Positions 25,140 through 32,714 of a DNA stretch of 33,823 bases are shown here, piece by piece. Under the pieces are notes generated by a model, which worked only from the letters and a program-made list of their open reading frames with translations, was not told the origin of the DNA and ran no database searches. The DNA comes from Parcubacteria group bacterium. GTDB lineage: Bacteria; Patescibacteriota; Patescibacteriia; UBA9934; GWF2-40-263. Position 1 is the first letter of the stretch; every line of letters starts with the position of its first letter. The stretch covers positions 1 to 33,823 of the forward strand of contig JABMNZ010000019.1 in the NCBI GenBank assembly GCA_013204395.1. Reading direction: 5' to 3'. The position numbers and the translations under genes were made by a program.

Positions 25140-27692
25140 CTATTTTGATGAAGCTCCAGTTTCGCCCGTCTGCGCGCCACCGATCGTTACCTGCGTCCTC
25201 TCCATAATCTCCTCGGCCACGATCGTCACGTCACGTCCATACTTTAATCGCGAGAGCTGCTTAATAGCAGTCGCTAATTCAGGATCACCATTACCTGCTG
25301 TCTTAATATTCATTGTGAATGGCTTGAGTTGTGAGTTATCCGCAATCATTTTCACGTACCAGGTGTACTTATCTGAGTTGATAAGATCATATCCTTTAAA
25401 ATACGGCTCAAAAATCTTTTCGAGAGTATCCACATCCTCTGGACCAATACGCGCCACATACATCGTTCCAACGTTTCCAAACACCGCCTCTTTAATTGAG
25501 GCATCATTATTTTTAACCAACTGACCAATATACTGGTGAGCGATAATAAGATTCAGTCGGTACTTTCGCGCCTCAGAAAGAATCACGGCAATAGAATCGG
25601 TAATGAAGTTTTGGAATTCATCGATATACAAGTAGAAGTCTTCTCGATCTTCTTCTGCCATATCAGCTCTTCCCAGTGCAGCCATCTGCAACTTTGAAAC
25701 AATCACAAGACCTAGCATCTCAGCGTTAACGTCACCAGTTTTTCCCTTAGAAAGATTCACGAGAAGAATTTTTTTCTTGTCCATCACCTCTCTAAAATCA
25801 AAGCTTGATCTTTGTTGTCCTATGATGTTTCGCATCATTTCGTTTTCCACGAAACGACCAACCTTTGAAGTGATATATCCAAACATCTCTGACTTGTGAT
25901 AATCACTTGTATTGTCTACTTCATTCTCCCAGTAAGATTTTACGACAGGGTCCGTAAGCTTAGCTCGCCATTCTTTTTGGAATTTTTCGTCCGTTACCAA
26001 CCTTGGCACCTCCGCGATCGTTCCAGGATTATTGATATCCGCCATGAGGGTCAACATCATGTTACGCATAGTGTGCTCAAACATCGGTCCAATCATCTCA
26101 GGTGGAAACAGTTTATAGAAAATCGAAATCATTTCTTGAACAGCAAAATCACGCATTTCTTCAGTAGGCGCTTCCAGCAAGTTGATTCCCAATGGTCTCC
26201 CCAAGTCCGATGGATCAAAGACGATCACATCATCAATACGCTCCTTTGGAATATTCCCAAGAACCTGCTCAACAAGATCCCCGTGAGGTTCGACAAGGGC
26301 AACCCCGTGGCCATTCTTAATATCTTCAATAATGTACTTTGCCATGGTCTGAGACTTACCAGAACCAGACTTTCCAATAAGATACATGTGCCGAGACCTG
26401 TCCGGACTCTTCATGTAAACATCTGTTTTTACTCCACGATAGTTGTTAAAACCCATGTGGAGAGAACCTGGTTCCTTTACTGGAACATCAGATGGAACTG
26501 GACCTTTTCTCGCCCCGAGCCACTGTATATTTGGTGTATCGGTCCATGGAAGTGGCAGGTGCCAAAGACTCGCCATCTCCTCCGTGTTGAGAATAAGCTT
26601 TCTTCTCTCATCAAAAGATCGATAGATAAAATTTGTAATGATCTTCTTTTTTGATCGAGGAACCACTTTATCAAAGGAATTGCCGTATTGATAAATATTG
26701 TACTGAGCAAAAGCGCTCAACATGTTTTGCATGAGTGTCTCTGCACTACTAGCTTTCTGTGCTGAGACTACCAATCGAATGCAAACATCCAAACCACCCT
26801 TACTAGCCTTTTCTTCAATACCTTTAACAACTTGTTCCTCTTGAGGAGAAAGTCGATGGTCTTTTTCCGGCTCAGCTTGGGAAGGCGAAGAAATTCCAGC
26901 AAGCTCCAACCAACTAGACTTCCCTTTTTTCTTTCCTCTTATGGCATCCTCTAGTTTCATGCCTTGTTGCATGTTGCTAGCAATCCAAACCCCCTTCCTC
27001 CTCCACTTTGCGTAAGAAGACCTGACAATAAACTGAAACGCTGCGCCTTCTCCATCAGGAACTTGAGAAAGAACATTCGTTATAGCATTCAGCGGATCGG
27101 TGTCTAACTGTTTATACGTCTTTATTGGAAAAGCGTGGTGTCGTTTTAAAATAAGATGGCTCCCTAAGATGACACCCTCTGGTTGAAACAAATTATAGTC
27201 TTCAACCTCTTCTGTATAGGCATCTGAATAGGCAGCTGAGAGTTGTTGTTCGATGAGTTCCCTCATTTCATAAGGAATGGTGACAAGAAATTTGACCAAT
27301 CTTTTTTCAGCTACAATCTCAAACGATATCTCATCACGACGGCCATAAAGCCAAGCCTTTAACCCACGCTGCGCGGTTAATCCTGCTATGGCGGAATAAA
27401 ATGTCTCAGCGGCTGAAATAGCCTCTTGCACAGAATCTTTTGTGGCACCACGCTCAGAATCTTCAATGCGTTTGAACTTTGGCAACGTTATCAAAAGCGT
27501 TACCCTGCGAAAGGTGGCCTGTTTCGCTACGGACATTCTTCGAATGAAGAATCTAGCTATGAACAAACCAACAATAGCTAGAAGTAGCAGCGTGACTCCA
27601 GCCAAAATCATGGCGGGAATAAAAAGATCCCCCTGTGGCACAGCCAGTACAGGCTCTGGTTCCGTTGCTAATCCAAATTGAAATAAATACAT
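25140..27692 (-). CDS. TraG/VirB4-like membrane ATPase (type IV secretion or DNA-translocation type)
   Basis: A membrane segment at residues about 25-50 (FIPAMILAGVTLLLLAIVGL) is followed by a 350-residue domain and then a hexameric ATPase of the HerA/FtsK/VirD4 class: Walker A MYLIGKSGSGKSQTMAKYII, a second element ALVEPHGDLVEQVL, and Walker B FYLYIDEFQNFITDS, with arginine-rich SEARKYRLNLIIAHQYIGQL. At 850 residues it is comparable to conjugative coupling proteins, yet no relaxase, pilus or other secretion genes are nearby. DNA export, import or segregation are possible. The start ATG 27692 overlaps the stop of the 189-aa gene by one base. Confidence 0.85.
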   Translation of the reverse strand: MYLFQFGLATEPEPVLAVPQGDLFIPAMILAGVTLLLLAIVGLFIARFFIRRMSVAKQATFRRVTLLITLPKFKRIEDSERGATKDSVQEAISAAETFYSAIAGLTAQRGLKAWLYGRRDEISFEIVAEKRLVKFLVTIPYEMRELIEQQLSAAYSDAYTEEVEDYNLFQPEGVILGSHLILKRHHAFPIKTYKQLDTDPLNAITNVLSQVPDGEGAAFQFIVRSSYAKWRRKGVWIASNMQQGMKLEDAIRGKKKGKSSWLELAGISSPSQAEPEKDHRLSPQEEQVVKGIEEKASKGGLDVCIRLVVSAQKASSAETLMQNMLSAFAQYNIYQYGNSFDKVVPRSKKKIITNFIYRSFDERRKLILNTEEMASLWHLPLPWTDTPNIQWLGARKGPVPSDVPVKEPGSLHMGFNNYRGVKTDVYMKSPDRSRHMYLIGKSGSGKSQTMAKYIIEDIKNGHGVALVEPHGDLVEQVLGNIPKERIDDVIVFDPSDLGRPLGINLLEAPTEEMRDFAVQEMISIFYKLFPPEMIGPMFEHTMRNMMLTLMADINNPGTIAEVPRLVTDEKFQKEWRAKLTDPVVKSYWENEVDNTSDYHKSEMFGYITSKVGRFVENEMMRNIIGQQRSSFDFREVMDKKKILLVNLSKGKTGDVNAEMLGLVIVSKLQMAALGRADMAEEDREDFYLYIDEFQNFITDSIAVILSEARKYRLNLIIAHQYIGQLVKNNDASIKEAVFGNVGTMYVARIGPEDVDTLEKIFEPYFKGYDLINSDKYTWYVKMIADNSQLKPFTMNIKTAGNGDPELATAIKQLSRLKYGRDVTIVAEEIMERTQVTIGGAQTGETGASSK

Positions 27693-28261
27693 CACAATTG
27701 ATCTAATGCGCGTTTCTTTTCTTCTTCTGCCACAATCAAAATCTTATCCGTTTTTATCTTTGCTTCCTGTGCCAAGAAGAAATTATTAACGCCAGGAATC
27801 ATTTTCAACCACTCCCCAATCAGCGAGAAAATCTTTTTCGCGTTGATCTTTGAAGCATTTAAAAGCACCCTGATCTTGCTTAACGTTTCTTCTCCCTTTG
27901 CTTTGAAAGCCGCTTGCTGATCCACTGGAAGCTTAAGGTATAGATCCATAAGATCTTCTTCTAGAATCACCTCTACTTCTTTTTCTAAACGATCTTTTTC
28001 TGGTGGAGGCGGCGGTGTTGCCACAACCGGCGCGGCAACCGGCTCTACAGCAGGAAGCAAATCTACGGATTCACTTTCCTGACCTGATTCTTGCACCGAA
28101 GTTTCAAAGTTGGTCTCTGGTGAGACCTCTGTTTCGGTACTCGAAATCTGCTCTACCGTTGCAACCATTGCCTCAGTAGATTCAGGGACTTGCTCTGGTA
28201 CCGAAATCTGCTCCTGTGTTACGAGAGCTTGTTTATCTTCTGGTCGAGTAGGTCTTGCCAT
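27692..28261 (-). CDS. Acidic disordered-plus-helical partner of the TraG-like ATPase, 189 aa
   Basis: The first 95 residues are low-complexity (many Glu, Val, Ser, Pro; PPPPP near residue 85) and probably disordered. The last 95 are helical: EEDLMDLYLKLPVDQQAAFK, KINAKKIFSLIGEWLKMIPG and KTDKILIVAEEEKKRALDQL. No membrane segment is clear. I know no assigned function. It shares a one-base overlap with the ATPase gene, so it is likely a stoichiometric partner. The start at 28261 replaces the ORF-track GTG at 28282 because a TGGTAAAAT promoter ends 11 nt before it. Confidence 0.8.
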   Translation of the reverse strand: MARPTRPEDKQALVTQEQISVPEQVPESTEAMVATVEQISSTETEVSPETNFETSVQESGQESESVDLLPAVEPVAAPVVATPPPPPEKDRLEKEVEVILEEDLMDLYLKLPVDQQAAFKAKGEETLSKIRVLLNASKINAKKIFSLIGEWLKMIPGVNNFFLAQEAKIKTDKILIVAEEEKKRALDQL

Positions 28262-28272
28262 ATTACGGATGA

Positions 28273-28281
28273 ATTTTACCA
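28273..28281 (-). promoter_or_regulatory. Extended -10 of the TraG-like operon
   Basis: TGGTAAAAT on the minus strand ends 11 nt before the ATG at 28261. It overlaps the U-tract side of the cysS terminator. Confidence 0.6.
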
Positions 28282-28316
28282 CAAAAACAAAAATCCACGG
28301 GGGATAAACCCGTGGA
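28282..28316 (-). terminator. Intrinsic terminator of cysS
   Basis: On the minus strand CCACGGG and CCCGTGG pair around a 7-nt loop, followed by ATTTTTGTTTTTG. It separates cysS from the next promoter by only a few bases. Confidence 0.85.
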
Positions 28317-28323
28317 CTTCTTC

Positions 28324-29697
28324 CTATTTTTGTTTCACAACTGAGCCACTGTCAGTATCTTCAACTAAGTACCCAACCTCAGCAATCTTTATGCGCAATG
28401 CATCTGAAAGACCCCAGTCTTTATCGATACGAGCTTGCTCACGTTCACTCACCAAAACCCGCACGTTTTCAGGTACTTCGAGTGGAACTGCCACGTAAAG
28501 ATCCATCCCAAGTCCCAACACCTCATCAAACCGCAACAGTGACTTTGCCTTAGCGCTTGTTGAATGATCGCTGTCGACCATTTCCCACATGACAGCTAAC
28601 GCCTGTGGAGTATTGAGATCATCCGCCAGTGCTGCATTGAAACGATCTTCAAACTCCTTGATATCGCCCCCAGGAGCTTCCCAGGCCCTAACTGTCTCAC
28701 GTAAACGATTCAATGCATTCTGTGCTGCAGTAAGGGCCTCAAAGGTGAAGTTTAACTGAGTTCTGTAGTGCGCTCCCAAAACAAGATATCGAAAATCGAT
28801 TGGATCAAAACCTTTCTCAATCAAATCATCGACCGTAAACAAATTTCCCAATGACTTTCCCATACGTCCTCCATCAACGGTAAGAAACTCTCCGTGCATC
28901 CAAACATTTGCTTGCAGGGCATCTAAAGCTCCTTGCGTTTGTGCCAACTCGTTCTCATGATGTACAGCAATGTGATCTATACCACCGGTATGGATATCAA
29001 ACGGAGCATCTAAATACTTCACTGACATAGCAGAACACTCAATGTGCCAACCTGGAAAACCCACACCCCACGGCGATTCCCATTCCATGTCACGTTGCAC
29101 ACCATCTGGCGAAAATTTCCAAAGTGCAAAATCCGTCGAGTTCTTCTTCTCTCCCATATCAATCCTTGCCCCAGCTTTTTTCTCTTCTGCCAACTGTCCA
29201 CTTAGTCGTCCGTAGTCCTTAAGTTTTGAAGTATCAAAATAAACGCCGTCGCTTGTTTGATAGGTATACCCGTTTTTTTCAAGCGAGGAGACCATGTCGA
29301 TCTGTTCTTGGATATGATCTGTGGCTCTTGGATACTCATCTGCAGACAAAATATTTAGCCTATCGATATCCTTCATAAACGCCTGAGTATAAAACTCAGC
29401 TATCTCATAAGCCGTCTTCCCTTCACGCTTCATGGCTACGATCATCTTGTCCTCCCCGTCACTAGCATCATCAGTGAGATGTCCAACATCCGTTATGTTC
29501 ATAACAAACTTCACATCCAGACCGCTGTGCGTCAGCGTGCGACGAAGAACATCGGCAAAAACAAAAGATCTTAAATTCCCAATGTGAGCGAACCAATAGA
29601 CCGTTGGCCCACAAGCATAGATCCCAGCTTTACCCTTATGAATGGGCTTAAAATCCTCTTTCTGCCGTGTAAGTGTGTTGTAAAGTTTAATGCTCAT
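28324..29697 (-). CDS. cysS: Cysteinyl-tRNA synthetase
   Basis: CysRS charges tRNA(Cys). The class I HIGH motif is HIGNLRSFVFAD, and the KMSKS motif is GGRMGKSLGN, with Met-Gly-Lys-Ser. Zinc ligands are seen in YACGPTVYW, GWHIECSAMS and HHENELAQTQG. The C-terminal anticodon-binding part is short. I chose ATG 29697 (MSIKLYNTLTRQKE), not the ORF-track start at 29727, because it gives the family N-terminus and TGTTATACT ends 10 nt upstream. The 457 residues are usual. The gene forms a single-gene unit. Confidence 0.97.
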   Translation of the reverse strand: MSIKLYNTLTRQKEDFKPIHKGKAGIYACGPTVYWFAHIGNLRSFVFADVLRRTLTHSGLDVKFVMNITDVGHLTDDASDGEDKMIVAMKREGKTAYEIAEFYTQAFMKDIDRLNILSADEYPRATDHIQEQIDMVSSLEKNGYTYQTSDGVYFDTSKLKDYGRLSGQLAEEKKAGARIDMGEKKNSTDFALWKFSPDGVQRDMEWESPWGVGFPGWHIECSAMSVKYLDAPFDIHTGGIDHIAVHHENELAQTQGALDALQANVWMHGEFLTVDGGRMGKSLGNLFTVDDLIEKGFDPIDFRYLVLGAHYRTQLNFTFEALTAAQNALNRLRETVRAWEAPGGDIKEFEDRFNAALADDLNTPQALAVMWEMVDSDHSTSAKAKSLLRFDEVLGLGMDLYVAVPLEVPENVRVLVSEREQARIDKDWGLSDALRIKIAEVGYLVEDTDSGSVVKQK

Positions 29698-29707
29698 ATC
29701 GCCAAAG

Positions 29708-29716
29708 AGTATAACA
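29708..29716 (-). promoter_or_regulatory. Extended -10 of cysS
   Basis: TGTTATACT on the minus strand ends 10 nt before the cysS ATG, with no Shine-Dalgarno sequence. The mRNA is probably leaderless. Confidence 0.6.
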
Positions 29717-29810
29717 AATATCCACAAATATTGCTTGATAAAGATCTATTTTGATGTTGTGGTTAATCTATCTAGTAAAATGTTTATCTCCTACTATCGG
29801 TATCCCAAAT

Positions 29811-29843
29811 CCCCCCAAACACGTTAATTTATGTTGGGGGGGG
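29811..29843. other. C6/G8 hairpin in the cysS upstream region
   Basis: CCCCCCAA pairs with TTGGGGGG, with two further pairs past a bulge, around an AT-rich loop. The right arm is part of GGGGGGGGTGGTGG. No ORF or U-tract goes with it. It may be an RNA structure, a replication obstacle or degenerate DNA. Confidence 0.45.
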
Positions 29844-29906
29844 TGGTGGTTTAATTCTCCCGGGTCAGTTGGGCCTGCAATGGAATTAATTTTAAAATGT
29901 CAACCT

Positions 29907-29931
29907 AAAACACCCCATATTGGGGTGTTTT
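29907..29931. terminator. Terminator after the secreted OB-like gene
   Basis: AAAACACCCCA and TGGGGTGTTTT pair around TAT in a perfect 11-bp stem ending in U-rich arms. It ends the minus-strand sigma-factor operon 12 bp past the last stop. Confidence 0.85.
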
Positions 29932-29942
29932 ACTGTCATCTA

Positions 29943-30455
29943 CTAAACTTCAATGTCCTGCTCCTCATCATTAAACTCAGGACGTTCTCCACCAAATTTC
30001 CCTTTAAACTTCTCACCCTGCTTATGCTTGCGCCGCTCTGGCTCAAGCTCATCCCAGACGACGATGTACTCTGCAGCGATTTCAGCCATGTACTCCTCAG
30101 ACTCATGGTTCACCTCTCCCCTCACATGAATCTTATTTCCTACTTGAATGGCTGATTCGTCGGACTCCTCTTTATCAACCTTGATTATTGTCTCATCATC
30201 ATAAGAAACTAATACGTACGGTTGCTCATCCCTCTCCTCACCCTCAGGGCCACGCCATTTCTGAATAAGAATAGTATTTGTTTCTGTGTCGATCTGTATG
30301 ACCTCTGCAATGTGAAACTGCTGGTTATTGTCGCAACGTTTCTCACCCTCACCTCCCTCATTAGCAGATACCATTAGTGCTGGTGCAATAATCATTGCGA
30401 CAACGGCTGCCACAGCAATTGGTAAGAATGCTTTAATAGAAATAGTTTTGTCCAT
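29943..30455 (-). CDS. Exported OB-like protein of the sigma-factor operon (DUF5666-like)
   Basis: A signal or anchor segment (IKAFLPIAVAAVVAMIIAPA) is followed by a beta-rich domain with the pattern FHIAEVIQIDTETNTILIQ, YVLVSYDDETIIKV and IQVGNKIHVRGEVN, like the small OB/beta-barrel DUF5666 repeats. The C-terminal 40 residues are charged and probably disordered (ERRKHKQGEKFKGKFG). It is the third gene after an ECF sigma factor and a DUF5667-like protein, so it is likely part of that envelope-response regulon. The start lies 11 bp after the upstream stop. The family call is moderate; the molecular role is unknown. Confidence 0.72.
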   Translation of the reverse strand: MDKTISIKAFLPIAVAAVVAMIIAPALMVSANEGGEGEKRCDNNQQFHIAEVIQIDTETNTILIQKWRGPEGEERDEQPYVLVSYDDETIIKVDKEESDESAIQVGNKIHVRGEVNHESEEYMAEIAAEYIVVWDELEPERRKHKQGEKFKGKFGGERPEFNDEEQDIEV

Positions 30456-30466
30456 AGTGCGGAATT

Positions 30467-31147
30467 TTATTTACTAAATTCGAGTTTCTTGCTCTCCATC
30501 TCACGTGCGCCGCGCTTGATTTCGAACAATTTACTCTTTTCCTCTTCAGAGAGCCCCTTCCCTTCAATGCGCTTTTGAAGTGACGGAAAGTCTCCAACAT
30601 CCTCCTCACGTTCTAATACACGAGCAACGAGCTCTTCGTAACGAGCGTTCTTTATAGACAGAGCATCGATCAGTTCAACACGACTATCTTTCTCTTTCTC
30701 AACTGTTTCAATTTGCGTAACACTCTTCTCAAGATGTACGGCAGCCTTCTCTAACGCAGCTTCAACATCTTTAGAGTATTTCGGAAAATTCCGTTCCCCC
30801 TCACTTAACCGACGGCTCATCATTTTTGCGTGAAACGCAGCGCGGGCCTCAGGAGAACGAGCGAATCGTTCCTCCATATTCTCTATCCCGGCCTTGATTG
30901 GATAAAAAATATGTCCGTCAACAACATCAGGGCTTTCATAAGCATACACGCCTGTACCCATGGTAGTCATCAAAATAATGGCCAAGAGTCCTGCTGAAGC
31001 AAAACGAAATTTATGAGAGCAAACTGGTGTGTCAGAGTACTCTTTATCAAATGCCTCTGAGAGTGTGGACCATAGCTGTGCACGATTCGTTTTAGACATC
31101 TGCACACGCCTGCCCAATTTTTTTAATTGTCTTTTGAGAAAAAACAT
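30467..31147 (-). CDS. DUF5667-like membrane protein, probable anti-sigma partner
   Basis: A cytoplasmic N-terminal segment of about 50 residues precedes one membrane helix (FASAGLLAIILMTTMGTGV), then an extracytoplasmic helical domain with IFYPIKAGIENMEERFARSP and AAFHAKMMSRRLSEGERN, the pattern of DUF5667 domains as I recall them. The arrangement of an inside segment, one helix and an outside coiled domain, coded one base after a sigma factor (TAA-T-ATG), is that of an anti-sigma sensor. No zinc-binding ZAS motif (HxxxCxxC) is present, so if it binds the sigma factor it does so otherwise. Confidence 0.75.
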   Translation of the reverse strand: MFFLKRQLKKLGRRVQMSKTNRAQLWSTLSEAFDKEYSDTPVCSHKFRFASAGLLAIILMTTMGTGVYAYESPDVVDGHIFYPIKAGIENMEERFARSPEARAAFHAKMMSRRLSEGERNFPKYSKDVEAALEKAAVHLEKSVTQIETVEKEKDSRVELIDALSIKNARYEELVARVLEREEDVGDFPSLQKRIEGKGLSEEEKSKLFEIKRGAREMESKKLEFSK

Positions 31148-31148
31148 A

Positions 31149-31637
31149 TTATTTGATCATAACCCCCCTTAATTTTTTCACCGCTCGGTGTGTGGCAACT
31201 TTCAATGCATCCGAAGTCTTGCCAACTAATTCCGACATCTCCCTATATGAGTACCCATGAATGTATTTAAGGGTTACCAACTGACGTTCCTCAACCTCTA
31301 AACCATCAAGTGCCTTAGAGAGAAATAACTGTTCTTCTGTTTCCAAAATCGTCTCGCGTCCATCCTCACCAACCAACGTATATTTAACATCCTCTACATC
31401 CACCTGCAGTTTTTTATCCCTAAAGTAGTTAGCTATATGATTATGGGCAATCCGGTAGATCCAAGCTGATTTTGAAATTTCTGGATTGTATTTATGAAAA
31501 TTCTTTAGTGTTTTCATAAAAATCTCAGAAACAAGATCTTGTGCAACATCCTCATTGTGCCCTACACGAAAAAAGACGTATCGATAGATACGGTCTACAT
31601 TATCCTTATAAAATTGTTCAAAGGCACGTTTATCCAT
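31149..31637 (-). CDS. ECF-family RNA polymerase sigma factor
   Basis: The 162 residues contain only the two ECF domains. Sigma-2 reads FYKDNVDRIYRYVFFRVGHN, DLVSEIFMKTLKNF and WIYRIAHNHIANYFRDKK; sigma-4 reads EERQLVTLKYIHGYSYREMS and KTSDALKVATHRAVKKLR, with its helix-turn-helix. It probably controls a small envelope regulon that includes its own operon. The start at 31637 is the only sensible one. A TATAGT lies about 25 nt upstream and no clear Shine-Dalgarno sequence is present. The DUF5667-like protein follows after one base. Confidence 0.93.
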   Translation of the reverse strand: MDKRAFEQFYKDNVDRIYRYVFFRVGHNEDVAQDLVSEIFMKTLKNFHKYNPEISKSAWIYRIAHNHIANYFRDKKLQVDVEDVKYTLVGEDGRETILETEEQLFLSKALDGLEVEERQLVTLKYIHGYSYREMSELVGKTSDALKVATHRAVKKLRGVMIK

Positions 31638-31687
31638 GTTTTTGGATGTCGTGCAAACTATACACAGGGAGCGTCAACATGTAACCC

Positions 31688-32251
31688 CTACCTACGGCGA
31701 TCATCATCATCGTTGTGACTAAACAAAGCCATAGCGATTACGGGAAGCAGCACCCACACAGCACGTGCCGCATCACTTACAAACATCATCTGGGTAAGCG
31801 GAGACAGAACATTTGCAAGCTCGGTTGGGAAAAATGATAGTGTTACGGAAATAAGAAGTCCGACATGTAGAAAGGAAAAGATCATCACTTGCCAAAGTTT
31901 TCCTTGCGCTGCTCCGTGGCCAAGGGTCCTGATAAGTGCTGAGTGCGCCAAGAAGAAAAAAAGTATTATGAAGACACCAAGGAACACCGAGACCCTCAAA
32001 GCAAATGCATCGTTCACTGAGATGTTTGCGCTGAAACTAGAAAGGAACGGAATGTAGTTCACGATCGCCAAGGACATGTAGATCGCGACGAGTATAACTA
32101 TGATTCGATCGCGACCCAACGAAATTCCATAGATAAGCGACGCAACAATAAAGAACAACACAATGAACAGATCCCAGCTTGGGTTAAGCCAGTTAACGTT
32201 CGTGAGTGCTTCAACAGCCATCTGTTTGTCGAACACAGCAGTTTGCAACAT
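31688..32251 (-). CDS. Multi-pass membrane protein of unknown function, 187 aa
   Basis: About five hydrophobic helices are seen, including LFIVLFFIVASLIYGISLGR, IIVILVAIYMSLAIVNYIPF, VFLGVFIILFFFLAHSALI and VWVLLPVIAMALF, ending in a charged tail HNDDDDRRR. I do not recognise a family; its shape is a little like CvpA-type proteins but the key residues are not evident. ATG 32251 follows AGGAGG by only two bases, an unusually tight spacing, and a TATACT at 32270-32275 would give a leader of about 11 nt. It lies between ftsL and the sigma factor gene as its own unit. Confidence 0.78.
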   Translation of the reverse strand: MLQTAVFDKQMAVEALTNVNWLNPSWDLFIVLFFIVASLIYGISLGRDRIIVILVAIYMSLAIVNYIPFLSSFSANISVNDAFALRVSVFLGVFIILFFFLAHSALIRTLGHGAAQGKLWQVMIFSFLHVGLLISVTLSFFPTELANVLSPLTQMMFVSDAARAVWVLLPVIAMALFSHNDDDDRRR

Positions 32252-32253
32252 AT

Positions 32254-32275
32254 CCTCCTGAATAAATTAAGTATA
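32254..32275 (-). promoter_or_regulatory. -10 and tight Shine-Dalgarno of the 187-aa gene
   Basis: TATACT (32270-32275) lies 18 nt before the ATG, and a perfect AGGAGG (32254-32259) lies only 2 nt before it. Confidence 0.6.
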
Positions 32276-32285
32276 TCACTCAAAC

Positions 32286-32308
32286 CAAAAAACGGCATCT
32301 GCCGTCTT
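32286..32308 (-). terminator. Intrinsic terminator after ftsL
   Basis: On the minus strand ACGGC and GCCGT pair around AGAT, with A/U extensions and six U residues after. It ends the rsmH-ftsL transcript, so ftsI and mur genes do not follow directly. Confidence 0.78.
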
Positions 32309-32312
32309 GGAA

Positions 32313-32681
32313 TTATTCTGCCAATACGTAGCTAGGAGCTGACGCGTTTACGTATGTTGGCATTTCTTCCTTTTCAAAACCGAGCATTTTTACAGCATGA
32401 GCTACATGCTCAAGTGACTGCGCCTTACGCGCATCAAGCTCAATTTTTTCGTTTACTAGTGAGAGTTCATGAAGTTGTGTTTCCAGATCCCGCATCTGGT
32501 AGCCTTTGGTGGTCGTTACATTTACTTGAACAATGTAAGAAAATACCAGGACCCCAACGACTGCCATTGTGGCAACGTTTAATGCAATAACATTCTTCGA
32601 CAGAAACTGACCAACAGAAACGTGTCTAGAAAATCGATCTGGAGTGACCGAAACAACAGATTGTGCGACAGATGTCGACAT
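32313..32681 (-). CDS. ftsL: FtsL-like cell-division protein
   Basis: FtsL is a bitopic divisome protein that works with FtsB and FtsQ. The 122-residue product has a cytoplasmic start, one membrane helix (IALNVATMAVVGVLVFSYIV) and a coiled-coil region (YQMRDLETQLHELSLVNEKIELDARKAQSLEH) ending near VAHAVKMLGF. Sequence conservation in FtsL is low, so the call rests on this topology and its position 33 bp after rsmH, where ftsL lies in the dcw cluster. A DivIC-like protein cannot be excluded. Confidence 0.82.
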   Translation of the reverse strand: MSTSVAQSVVSVTPDRFSRHVSVGQFLSKNVIALNVATMAVVGVLVFSYIVQVNVTTTKGYQMRDLETQLHELSLVNEKIELDARKAQSLEHVAHAVKMLGFEKEEMPTYVNASAPSYVLAE

Positions 32682-32714
32682 AGATAGACAGTGGGGGTGT
32701 CTAGGTGTATTTAA

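Noticed and set aside
25896-26654. Plus-strand ORF of 252 aa
   Set aside because: Antisense to the conserved ATPase core, with a composition (many Trp, Arg, His) typical of a shadow frame.
29751-30155. Plus-strand ORF of 134 aa upstream and across the OB-like gene
   Set aside because: It crosses the G8 tract and a terminator and then runs antisense to a gene with a signal peptide; no start signal.
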